A DNA stretch of 5,280 nt from positions 1 through 5,280 of the forward strand of contig SKTL01000020.1 of assembly GCA_007122555.1 (NCBI GenBank). The letters are read 5' to 3'. The DNA comes from Thermomicrobiaceae bacterium. Its GTDB lineage: Bacteria > Chloroflexota > Chloroflexia > Thermomicrobiales > Thermomicrobiaceae. Every line of letters starts with the position of its first letter. Positions within the stretch are counted from its first letter, which is position 1. Under the pieces are notes generated by a model. It did not search any database and was not told the DNA's origin. It saw only the letters and a program-made list of their open reading frames with translations. Shown here piece after piece: positions 1 to 5,280 of the stretch. The position numbers and the translations under genes are program-made.

Positions 1-169
1 CCTCTATGAACGATGGCGGGAGCTCGAATGGAACGAAGCGTTCCGGTTCGACGTTACGCTGTACATCCACAACACGGAGTATGTCGACAGCCTTCGAGGG
101 TACACGCCGGACGAGGCAAAGGAGCTGATTGCGTCACACGCCCCCACCTACGATCCGTCGGACGCCTGA
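1..169 (+). CDS. 3' end of an unrecognised protein-coding gene (partial)
   Basis: An open frame enters from the left edge (first full codon at 2-4) and ends at TGA 167-169, giving the last 55 residues of a protein. Third codon positions are mostly G or C and the translation looks like a normal soluble protein: an acidic, aromatic-rich segment (LYERWRELEWNEAFRFDVTL), a short strand-like stretch (LYIHN), then the helix-like TPDEAKELIASHA and a short polar tail ending PSDA. No membrane segment or catalytic motif is visible in this piece, and I do not recognise the family. It converges on the HD hydrolase gene, with 28 bp between the two stop codons and no clear hairpin terminator in that gap. 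The reading frame is fairly sure; the function cannot be told from this fragment. Confidence 0.7.
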   Translation, partial: LYERWRELEWNEAFRFDVTLYIHNTEYVDSLRGYTPDEAKELIASHAPTYDPSDA

Positions 170-197
170 AGACTCGCCGCCAACGCTCAGATCCAGA

Positions 198-1502
198 TCA
201 CCCCGACATTCCCAGCAGCGGAAGCAGCAACGACTCCCAGCGCTCCCCCACGTCGTTGCGAAGGCGCTCAGTCGTCACGATCCGAATCATCCGGCGGTGC
301 TCTTCATAGCGTTTGAAGTCGGCGTCAGCAAGCCCTACGACATCCACCCACGGCATGAGACGACGAAAACCGACTGGCGGCCGGTCGAACTGCACCCACA
401 CGGACGTTTTCCACTTCTCCGGTTTCGGCAGATCGATGAGCACCTCATGATCGCCGACCTCAACGCCGAGCTGAACCGACAGCGCGGCCGCCATCGAGAG
501 CTCCAGCCGTCTTCTCGCCGCTGGATCGTAGAACAAACTGCCGAGATAGGAATACAGATCAGTCGCCCGTGCGCTGATCTCCACCGCTCGCTTGTGAATC
601 GAACGTGATTCCAGCGCGCCAACCAGATCGCGTGTTTGTCCGGGCATATCGGGTTGCCGGAAGCGATGAATCAGAGACGCATCATCCAGTTCGGTTAGCG
701 CTTCTGGCTCGATCGCATCATTGATCAGCGCTTCCTGAACGGCCCTCAGCAGCATCACCATACAGGCGCGGTTGGTGTGGTGCCAGTAGACGTTGTCGAA
801 CATCTCCTGGCGAGCGTTGATGAGAGAATGCAGCGGACTCACACCCTTTTCGCCGACGACAATCCGCTGGATACCTTCAACCTCAGCCACTCGAAGCGCA
901 TCCAGCAATCGCGGCGTATCAACGCCTCCGTACGGAACATTGCACCCTTTTGCATCCCGGGGGAGGTAGTCGAGCTTGTCAACATCGAGCGGGCCGCTCA
1001 GCAACCCGCGCAGCAATTCCAGCTCCGGCGCGAGCTCGTCAACCGGATCGATCATGTTCATGACGTCATCCGGGCGAACACCCCAGTCCTGCTCGAGAAT
1101 CGCTGTTATCTCCGGGGACTCGATCACCCGTCGAGCAACCGTCTCGTGCGGCAAGACCGGAGCTCCCAGCTCCTCAATTGCGTGACTGAACGGGTAGTGA
1201 CCGATATCGTGAAGCAGCGCAGCCGCGCAGGAAACCCGCACGGCCTCGTCGGGGAGATTCAGATCTGGACACGTTCGCTGCAACGACTCGATCGCCCGTC
1301 GCATCAGGTGATAGACACCGATCGAGTGTTCGAACCGGGTATGCTTGGCGCCCGGCCAGACTTTGCTGACGAAGCCGAGCTGCTGGATCCGATCCAGCCG
1401 GAGGAACGGCTCGGTGGCCAGCAATCTGACTGCCGCCTGACCGAGCGGAATACGGTCGTGAAGACTGTCGCGAATCGTGGTCGCAGCAGGTTGTCGATGC
1501 AA
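198..1502 (-). CDS. HD-domain phosphohydrolase (SAMHD1/dGTPase-like, COG1078 type)
   Basis: A complete 434-residue protein, probably a cytoplasmic metal-dependent phosphohydrolase acting on a nucleotide or related phosphate ester. The fold is recognised from the order of motifs: an N-terminal LHDRIPLG segment, RLDRIQQLGF (35-44), PGAKHTRFEHSIGV (50-63), the HD pair H98-D99 in LLHDIGHYPFSH, and LDVDKLDYLPRD (172-183). By analogy with SAMHD1 the metal ligands are H59, H98, D99 and D175, and all four are present; R56, Y179 and D183 match other active-site positions. About 200 further residues follow, mainly helical and less conserved to the eye. The family includes dNTP triphosphohydrolases, but many members have no assigned substrate, so a dNTPase role is inference. 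The start is TTG: an in-frame TGA lies directly before it and a good AAGGA sits 7 nt upstream. The gene is divergent from proline dehydrogenase and has no same-strand partner here. The family call is firm; the substrate is unknown. Confidence 0.93.
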   Translation of the reverse strand: MHRQPAATTIRDSLHDRIPLGQAAVRLLATEPFLRLDRIQQLGFVSKVWPGAKHTRFEHSIGVYHLMRRAIESLQRTCPDLNLPDEAVRVSCAAALLHDIGHYPFSHAIEELGAPVLPHETVARRVIESPEITAILEQDWGVRPDDVMNMIDPVDELAPELELLRGLLSGPLDVDKLDYLPRDAKGCNVPYGGVDTPRLLDALRVAEVEGIQRIVVGEKGVSPLHSLINARQEMFDNVYWHHTNRACMVMLLRAVQEALINDAIEPEALTELDDASLIHRFRQPDMPGQTRDLVGALESRSIHKRAVEISARATDLYSYLGSLFYDPAARRRLELSMAAALSVQLGVEVGDHEVLIDLPKPEKWKTSVWVQFDRPPVGFRRLMPWVDVVGLADADFKRYEEHRRMIRIVTTERLRNDVGERWESLLLPLLGMSG

Positions 1503-1509
1503 TCAATAA

Positions 1510-1514
1510 TCCTT
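1510..1514 (-). promoter_or_regulatory. Ribosome binding site fixing the TTG start of the HD hydrolase
   Basis: Read on the minus strand this is AAGGA (within GAAGGAT), followed by a 7-nt spacer and TTG at 1502-1500. The codon just before the TTG in the same frame is TGA, so no longer start is possible. The conserved N-terminal motif begins about ten residues in, so a later start would be too short. Together these make TTG the likely initiation codon. Confidence 0.75.
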
Positions 1515-1575
1515 CACTGTGGTCATGAACGCCGTCCCGCTCTTCTGCAGTTCACAAGAGGTCGAGTCCGCCGCA

Positions 1576-1584
1576 TGCTACACT
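1576..1584 (+). promoter_or_regulatory. Candidate extended -10 promoter for proline dehydrogenase
   Basis: The sequence TG-C-TACACT has the form of an extended -10 element (TG-n-TAnnnT), with TACACT at 1579-1584. It would start transcription near 1591 and give a leader of about 45 nt before the ATG at 1637. There is no good -35 hexamer at 16-18 bp; the nearest match, TTCACA at 1551-1556, is 22 bp away. The assignment rests on sequence resemblance alone. Confidence 0.35.
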
Positions 1585-1636
1585 CCAGGTAGATGGTGAA
1601 GCCGTCTCATGTACGGCGGTATCGAAGGGTTGAAAG

Positions 1637-2554
1637 ATGCTTCGCAAGACGATGCTGGCGCTGGCGGACAATGAATTCATGACAAGGACGGTGACATCAA
1701 ATCGTCTCACACGCGATCTTGCGTTTCGCTTTGTCGCCGGCGAAAACTTAGATGAATCCCTCTCGGCCAGTCATAACCTGCTCAACGCCGGCATGATGCT
1801 GACGCTCGATCTGCTCGGCGAAAAGATCACCGACCCCGACGTCGCCCGGCGGTCGGCGGATGAGTACTGTACCATCCTTGATCGAATCGCGGAGACCGGA
1901 ACGAACAGCACGATCTCCGTGAAATTGACGATGCTGGGGCTCGATATCTCGGATGAATTCGCCCACGACCTGATGATTCGGGTGCTGGACAAGGCGAGTG
2001 TGCACGGCAACTTTGTCCGCATCGACATGGAAGGCAGCGACTACACGCAGCGCACGCTGGACATCTTTTACGATCTCCACAACACCTACGGCGATACCGT
2101 CGGGATTGTGTTGCAGTCAGCGCTCTACCGGACCGACCGCGATGTTGATGAGGCGATCGAACGGGGGGCGAAGGTTCGGCTGTGTAAAGGCGCGTACGCC
2201 GAACCGGAGACGCGCGCATATCCCAGAAAAGCAGATGTCGACGCCGCTTTCCGTCGCCAGTTGGAGCGTCTGCTCGATCACGGCAACTATCCCGCAATCG
2301 CCACCCAGGACGACGCGATTATCGATGTGGCGAAGGGCTACGCGATGCGGATGGGAATCGACAAGTCCCGCTTCGAGTTCCAGATGATGTTCGGCATTCG
2401 CGAGGAGCTCCAGTACGAGCTAGTCCGTCAGGGATACAACATGCGCGTTTACGTACCTTACGGCGACATGTGGTACCCGTATTTCATGCGGCGGATGGGC
2501 GAGCGGCCAGCGAACCTGTTCTTCGCGATTCGGAACATCGTGAAACCCTCTTAG
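1637..2554 (+). CDS. Proline dehydrogenase (monofunctional, FAD-dependent)
   Basis: A complete 305-residue protein catalysing the first step of proline breakdown, L-proline to 1-pyrroline-5-carboxylate, with FAD passing electrons to the membrane quinone pool (EC 1.5.5.2). The length fits the short stand-alone enzymes of the Thermus/Bacillus type (putB/fadM naming), not bifunctional PutA. Family motifs appear in order: SVKLTMLGLD with K96, VRIDMEGSDYT (127-137), GIVLQSALYRT (156-166), VRLCKGAYAEP (180-190), and the C-terminal YVPYGDMWYPYFMRRMGERP (272-291). In the last block R285 and R286 are expected to hold the proline carboxylate. Position 224 is Gln in ATQD where family members usually have His. 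The ATG is preceded by AAGGG at 1625-1629 with a 7-nt spacer. No pyrroline-5-carboxylate dehydrogenase gene is adjacent in this window. The stop codon lies 3 bp from the stop of the convergent MFS gene. The enzyme assignment is secure. Confidence 0.95.
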   Translation: MLRKTMLALADNEFMTRTVTSNRLTRDLAFRFVAGENLDESLSASHNLLNAGMMLTLDLLGEKITDPDVARRSADEYCTILDRIAETGTNSTISVKLTMLGLDISDEFAHDLMIRVLDKASVHGNFVRIDMEGSDYTQRTLDIFYDLHNTYGDTVGIVLQSALYRTDRDVDEAIERGAKVRLCKGAYAEPETRAYPRKADVDAAFRRQLERLLDHGNYPAIATQDDAIIDVAKGYAMRMGIDKSRFEFQMMFGIREELQYELVRQGYNMRVYVPYGDMWYPYFMRRMGERPANLFFAIRNIVKPS

Positions 2555-2557
2555 GGC

Positions 2558-3796
2558 TCAGGCGCGCTGAACGCGGAATATCAGGCGCAGCACCGCGGCG
2601 ATCGCAAGCAGAACAACCATCCCGACAAATGCCAGCGAATAGCTGATGTTCTCAGCCACCGAGGCGAAGAGAAGCGGTCCGATCGCCGTCGCCGAGATCA
2701 TGATCATCATCGCCGATCCCTGGACCTGCCCAAGCCCCTGTCTGCCGTAGTAATACGGCCAGGTGTAGCGAGCGCCGATCTGCTGCATCCCCATAGCGCT
2801 TCCGAGAATGATTGCGTAGATTACCGCCAGGAAGCCGGTGCTTGCGACTTGCAGCATCAGCACCGCCACGATGAACATACCGGCATTAGCGACAAACAAC
2901 GGAGTGGGACCGGTTCGCTCGACGATGAACCCGGCCAGGAAGCCCGTCACCGCCGAAGCGATCGCAAACGGCACAAAGACTCTGGCGGCGAGTTCCGCTG
3001 AGAGACCCTGGCGCTCGAACAGCGCAACCTGGTGGAAGATCAAGGCGGTATCCACGAGCGCAGGGATCGCCATCGGGAATGCGAGCGCCCAGAAGCTGAA
3101 GCTGGTAAGGACCTTTCGCTTTTCGCCGCTTTCAGCCCGTTTGATTCGACGAACCTCATCCTCGGGCAGATCCCGGGCGCCATCCGGAAACTGGCCGATA
3201 TCTTCAGGTTTGTTGCGAATGACGAAGATGGCGAGTGGCAGAACGATAACCCAGACCATCAGCCCGAGCGCGAAATAGGCGCCGCGCCAGTTCAAGAGAT
3301 CTATCAGGAGCTGCCCGAGGTTCGGCATCACGGCAATCGTGATCGCCCCTCCGAGGCCCATGATCGCCATTGCCCGCCCACGACGAACGATGAACCATTG
3401 CGAGACGAGCAACGAGCCATTGACCGGCATCGCCCCCTGCCCGAGTCCGCGCAGGAGCGCCAGCGCTATCGCCATCGCGATCATGCCGGTCGCCAGGCTG
3501 AGCGCGACGCAGGCCATGCCGAACACCACAGCCATCACGATGAGCATGGTTCGCGGTCCCTGGTGGTCAGAGAGCCGGCTGACGATCATCACCGCCATGG
3601 CGCTAACCACCGTGCCAGCCGCATAGATACTCGACAGGAGGGTCCGGGAGTATCCGGTGTCCTCGATAATCGGGTCGATGAACACCGTGAACATGAACGA
3701 CTGCCCCGGTCCGGCCGCGAAGGTCACCGCCATCGCCGACAGGACGATCCACCAGCCATAGAATGGGCGCGGGATACGTCGAATCGCGTCGAACAG
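2558..3796 (-). CDS. MFS transporter, OFA/monocarboxylate-porter-like
   Basis: An integral membrane permease of the major facilitator superfamily, about 412 residues with roughly 12 hydrophobic segments and a charged central loop (about residues 194-232). Between the second and third segments is a motif-A-like SRLSDHQGPR (73-82). The run GLGQGAMPVNG...WFIVRRGRAMAIMGLGG and the RNKPEDIGQFPDG stretch at the start of the central loop are typical of the oxalate/formate antiporter and monocarboxylate-porter-like branch, so an organic anion substrate is plausible but not shown. The first in-frame ATG (3733-3731) would cut off the start of membrane segment 1. The frame stays open upstream and encodes the family-like RIPRPFYGWWIVLSA, so I place the start at CTG 3796-3794, which has a strong ribosome binding site. 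If that is wrong, the safe minimum is 2558-3733. The gene lies 56 bp downstream of the 84-residue protein gene and is probably co-transcribed with it; it converges on proline dehydrogenase. Confidence 0.9.
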   Translation of the reverse strand: MFDAIRRIPRPFYGWWIVLSAMAVTFAAGPGQSFMFTVFIDPIIEDTGYSRTLLSSIYAAGTVVSAMAVMIVSRLSDHQGPRTMLIVMAVVFGMACVALSLATGMIAMAIALALLRGLGQGAMPVNGSLLVSQWFIVRRGRAMAIMGLGGAITIAVMPNLGQLLIDLLNWRGAYFALGLMVWVIVLPLAIFVIRNKPEDIGQFPDGARDLPEDEVRRIKRAESGEKRKVLTSFSFWALAFPMAIPALVDTALIFHQVALFERQGLSAELAARVFVPFAIASAVTGFLAGFIVERTGPTPLFVANAGMFIVAVLMLQVASTGFLAVIYAIILGSAMGMQQIGARYTWPYYYGRQGLGQVQGSAMMIMISATAIGPLLFASVAENISYSLAFVGMVVLLAIAAVLRLIFRVQRA

Positions 3797-3802
3797 ATCA
3801 AG

Positions 3803-3809
3803 CTCCCCT
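3803..3809 (-). promoter_or_regulatory. Ribosome binding site supporting a CTG start for the MFS gene
   Basis: Read on the minus strand this is AGGGGAG, followed by a 6-nt spacer (CTTGAT) and CTG at 3796-3794. The frame from this CTG runs straight into the MFS membrane segment 1. The frame has no ATG, GTG or TTG between the upstream in-frame TGA and the ATG at 3733, and that ATG has no visible Shine-Dalgarno sequence. A TTG at 3801-3799 is out of frame. Confidence 0.55.
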
Positions 3810-3852
3810 CTCGTCGATCGAACGATGGGGATCTCTCTCGGGATCGATCATC

Positions 3853-4107
3853 TCACCCGCCGAGCTTGTAGATCTTGACCCCGTTCTGGGAGAGGCGGTT
3901 GAGCATGTTAAGCCGGGTTTCGAGTCCGATCCGACCCTCGGGGACGATCATCGAGATGCCCTCGATCTCGCACTTGGCGGTGATCCAGTCCCGAAACTGC
4001 TTGTCGCTCATATGGGACACCGGAAGGTTGACGGTCCCGCTCTCAAAGTCCCGCGGCACCAGAATATAGATCTGATCAAGATCATCCAGGGAAAATGCTG
4101 AATCCAT
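3853..4107 (-). CDS. Small 84-residue protein of unknown function
   Basis: A complete short gene with an ATG at 4107-4105 and a good ribosome binding site (AGGAA on the minus strand, 5-nt spacer), ending in TGA at 3855-3853. I do not recognise the family. The protein is soluble-looking, with no signal peptide or membrane segment. Its pattern suggests a small alpha/beta fold: a strand QIYILVP (12-18), a strand TVNLPV (25-30), a helix SDKQFRDWITAKCEIEG (34-50), a strand ISMIVPEG (51-58), a helix GLETRLNMLNRLSQNG (61-76) and a final strand VKIYKL (77-82). There is one cysteine (C46) and no evident metal-binding cluster. It lies 56 bp upstream of the MFS gene on the same strand, so co-transcription is likely. 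A link to transport is inference only. The ribosome binding site and the coherent secondary-structure pattern argue for a real gene. Confidence 0.75.
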   Translation of the reverse strand: MDSAFSLDDLDQIYILVPRDFESGTVNLPVSHMSDKQFRDWITAKCEIEGISMIVPEGRIGLETRLNMLNRLSQNGVKIYKLGG

Positions 4108-4115
4108 GAGTGTTC

Positions 4116-4146
4116 CTGTCCTGTCGCATCCGTCGGATCTGTCCTG
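4116..4146. promoter_or_regulatory. Operator-like palindrome flanked by direct repeats in a gene leader
   Basis: A perfect inverted repeat ATCCG-t-CGGAT lies at 4128-4138. It is flanked by two exact copies of CTGTCCTG, at 4116-4123 and 4139-4146, which are 23 bp apart, close to two helical turns. The block lies between the candidate -10 element and the start codon of the 84-residue protein gene, and its left repeat overlaps that gene's ribosome binding site. The position would suit a repressor operator or an RNA control element. The repeats are short and could be chance. Confidence 0.3.
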
Positions 4147-4177
4147 CCACTCCAGAATCCGATACGTGGCAACCGAC

Positions 4178-4186
4178 AGACTATCA
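4178..4186 (-). promoter_or_regulatory. Candidate extended -10 promoter for the 84-residue protein and MFS genes
   Basis: Read on the minus strand the sequence is TG-A-TAGTCT, an extended -10 form, with TAGTCT at 4183-4178. It would place the transcript start near 4171 and a leader of about 64 nt before the ATG. No consensus -35 is seen at 17 bp. The assignment is by resemblance only. Confidence 0.3.
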
Positions 4187-4245
4187 CGTCCACCCGATGA
4201 CGGCGACCTCGCTGCAATCAGGGGCGGCAGCCTGGTCGCACGCTG

Positions 4246-4254
4246 TGCTAGGAT
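4246..4254 (+). promoter_or_regulatory. Candidate extended -10 promoter for the M20 amidohydrolase
   Basis: The sequence TG-C-TAGGAT is an extended -10 form, with TAGGAT at 4249-4254. It would start transcription near 4261 and give a leader of about 60 nt to the ATG at 4320. There is no recognisable -35 hexamer at the expected distance. It shares the TG-n-TA pattern with the candidate upstream of proline dehydrogenase, which gives it slight extra support. Confidence 0.3.
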
Positions 4255-4319
4255 GCTCGGGAGACAGGCATGTAATCAGCCGGAATTGCCGGTAGATCAG
4301 AAAGGGATGTTGACACCCG

Positions 4320-5280
4320 ATGAGCATTGCAGAGAAGGTACAGGTCAGCCCCGAGCTCGATCAGTGGCTACGTGATACCCGCCGTTATCTCCACATGAAT
4401 CCGGAGCTCTCGCTGCAGGAAACGAACACCTCGCGCGTGGTCTCCGGCCAGCTCAAAGAGCTTGGCATCGAGCACCGCACCGGCGTGGGAGGAGACGGGC
4501 GAGCTCTCTACACACCGAAGGAAGCGCTGGAACTGGCTGGCATCAAGACAGGACCGGCGACGGGCGGCACCGGGGTGCTCGGCATTATCCATGGCCGGAA
4601 GCCGGGCAAGTCAATTCTGCTCCGGGCGGATATGGACGCCCTGCCAATGGACGAGCAAAACGACGTTGAGTACAAATCAACGAATCCCGGAGCAATGCAC
4701 TCCTGCGGCCACGACGTGCATACCACGGTATTGATGGGTGTCGCCGAGATCCTCAATGGCATGAAGGACCAGTTCGACGGAACCGTCGTGTTGATGTTTC
4801 AGCCAGGCGAAGAGGGCTACGGCGGCGCTGCAGCCATGATCAATGACGGGATCCTCGACGATCCCAAGGTCGACGCCGCTCTTGCGCTGCATGTCGGCGT
4901 TGACGGCCGGGCTGGACAGATAAGCGTGAACGAGTCCGCCAACAACGCCGCATCGGATAGCCTGGAGATCTTCATCGAGGGAATCGGCGGGCACGCGGCC
5001 CGACCACATGTTGGCGTTGACAGCACGCTGGTCGCGTCGCAGATTGTCGTCGCGTTGCAGAGTATCGTCAGCCGGAACGTCGATCCGATGGAGTCAGCCG
5101 TTGTCACAATTGGAAAGCTCCACGCTGGAACCGCCAGCAATATCATTCCGCATACAGCAAAGCTGGAAGGGACCGTTCGGACGTATGACCCGGACGTACG
5201 CAGTCATATCGAGAAGCGCGTCAAGCAACTGGTTACCGGCATTGCTGAAGGAATGGGCGCCAAGGTCAAGGTCGCATACC
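4320..5280 (+). CDS. M20D-family metal-dependent amidohydrolase (5' part; runs off the window)
   Basis: The first 320 residues of a zinc/manganese-type peptidase-like amidohydrolase of the M20D group, which cleaves amide bonds of N-acyl or N-aryl amino acids (aminoacylase, hippurate hydrolase, IAA-conjugate hydrolase relatives). Motifs in order: WLRDTRRYLHMNPELS (16-31), LLRADMDALPMDE (100-112), MHSCGHDVHT (126-135), MFQPGEEGYGGA (159-170), ALALHVG (187-193), and the lid/dimerisation domain with GIGGHAARPHVGVDS (221-235) and TASNIIPHTAKLEGTVRT (271-288). Expected metal ligands C129, H131, E165 and H191 are present, with E164 as general base; the last ligand should lie beyond the window. Residues 59-83 form a 25-residue insertion between GVGG and TGVLG. 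No signal peptide is seen, so it is probably cytoplasmic. An in-frame TGA at 4311-4313 makes ATG 4320 the first ATG start; the ribosome binding site AAAGGG (4301-4306) is 13 nt away, longer than usual. The family is secure; the substrate is not determined. Confidence 0.92.
   Translation, partial: MSIAEKVQVSPELDQWLRDTRRYLHMNPELSLQETNTSRVVSGQLKELGIEHRTGVGGDGRALYTPKEALELAGIKTGPATGGTGVLGIIHGRKPGKSILLRADMDALPMDEQNDVEYKSTNPGAMHSCGHDVHTTVLMGVAEILNGMKDQFDGTVVLMFQPGEEGYGGAAAMINDGILDDPKVDAALALHVGVDGRAGQISVNESANNAASDSLEIFIEGIGGHAARPHVGVDSTLVASQIVVALQSIVSRNVDPMESAVVTIGKLHAGTASNIIPHTAKLEGTVRTYDPDVRSHIEKRVKQLVTGIAEGMGAKVKVAY

Noticed and set aside
170..197. Possible bidirectional terminator between the partial left gene and the HD hydrolase
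   Set aside because: No inverted repeat or T-run is visible in the 28-bp gap.
129..608. A 159-codon + strand frame overlapping the end of the HD hydrolase
   Set aside because: It overlaps coding sequence on both sides, has no ribosome binding site I can see, and its Pro/Arg/His-rich translation looks like a shadow frame.
777..1592. A 271-codon open frame on the + strand, antisense to the HD hydrolase gene
   Set aside because: It lies almost wholly opposite a gene with intact family motifs. Its translation is rich in Arg, Gln and Asn with no recognisable motif, and it is what a GC-biased gene leaves on its other strand.
1601..1617. Inverted repeat GCCGT-7 nt-ACGGC in the proline dehydrogenase leader
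   Set aside because: A 5-bp stem with a 7-nt loop is expected often by chance in GC-rich DNA, and no further pairing extends it.
3731..3733. ATG as the start codon of the MFS gene
   Set aside because: It lacks a Shine-Dalgarno sequence and would delete the FYGWWIVLS part of membrane segment 1. The upstream CTG with AGGGGAG fits better, though this remains open.
3032..3871. A 279-codon open frame on the + strand, antisense to the MFS gene
   Set aside because: The translation is extremely rich in Arg, His, Asp and Glu, the mirror of hydrophobic membrane codons, whereas the opposite strand encodes a clear MFS permease.
4280..4292. CCGG-aattg-CCGG hairpin or repeat upstream of the amidohydrolase
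   Set aside because: A 4-bp stem is too short to support a terminator or operator, and no T-run follows.
4310..4315. A perfect TTGACA just before the amidohydrolase start, as a -35 element
   Set aside because: It ends 4 bp before the start codon, and at 17 bp spacing the -10 position would be AGAAGG inside the gene, so it is a chance match.

Overview
The window is an ordinary-looking stretch of a bacterial chromosome with fairly high GC, dense coding and short intergenic gaps. The codons read are mostly G/C at the third position, starts are a mix of ATG, TTG and apparently CTG, and ribosome binding sites are clear. The gene types (a SAMHD1-like HD hydrolase, a stand-alone Thermus/Bacillus-type proline dehydrogenase, an OFA/MCT-like MFS permease and an M20D amidohydrolase) would fit a free-living heterotroph, for example a Chloroflexota/Thermomicrobia-like organism. 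That placement is a guess from protein style and not a demonstrated assignment. No rRNA, tRNA, CRISPR array, insertion sequence or phage gene is visible.

Layout from left to right. (1) 1-169 (+) is the 3' tail of an unrecognised gene. (2) 198-1502 (-) is a complete HD-domain phosphohydrolase that converges on that tail. (3) 1503-1636 is a divergent intergenic region with a candidate promoter. (4) 1637-2554 (+) is a complete proline dehydrogenase. (5) 2558-3796 (-) is an MFS transporter that converges on proline dehydrogenase with only 3 bp between the stop codons. (6) 3853-4107 (-) is a small 84-residue protein of unknown function lying 56 bp upstream of the transporter on the same strand, so the two probably form a short operon. 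(7) 4108-4319 is a second divergent intergenic region holding candidate extended -10 elements for both directions and an operator-like palindrome. (8) 4320 to the window end (+) is the first 320 residues of an M20D-family metal-dependent amidohydrolase, cut off by the window.

Functional theme. Proline dehydrogenase (proline to pyrroline-5-carboxylate, electrons to quinone), an anion- or carboxylate-type MFS permease and an amidohydrolase that releases acids from N-acyl amino acids would fit scavenging of amino acids or conjugates. They lie in separate transcription units, so this is only a neighbourhood-level inference. The HD hydrolase looks like an unrelated nucleotide-metabolism or housekeeping gene.

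I found no convincing undescribed biological system. The points most worth a second look are the apparent CTG start of the MFS gene, the 25-residue insertion in the amidohydrolase, the orphan 84-residue protein with its palindrome-bearing leader, and a His-to-Gln change in a usually conserved proline dehydrogenase motif.
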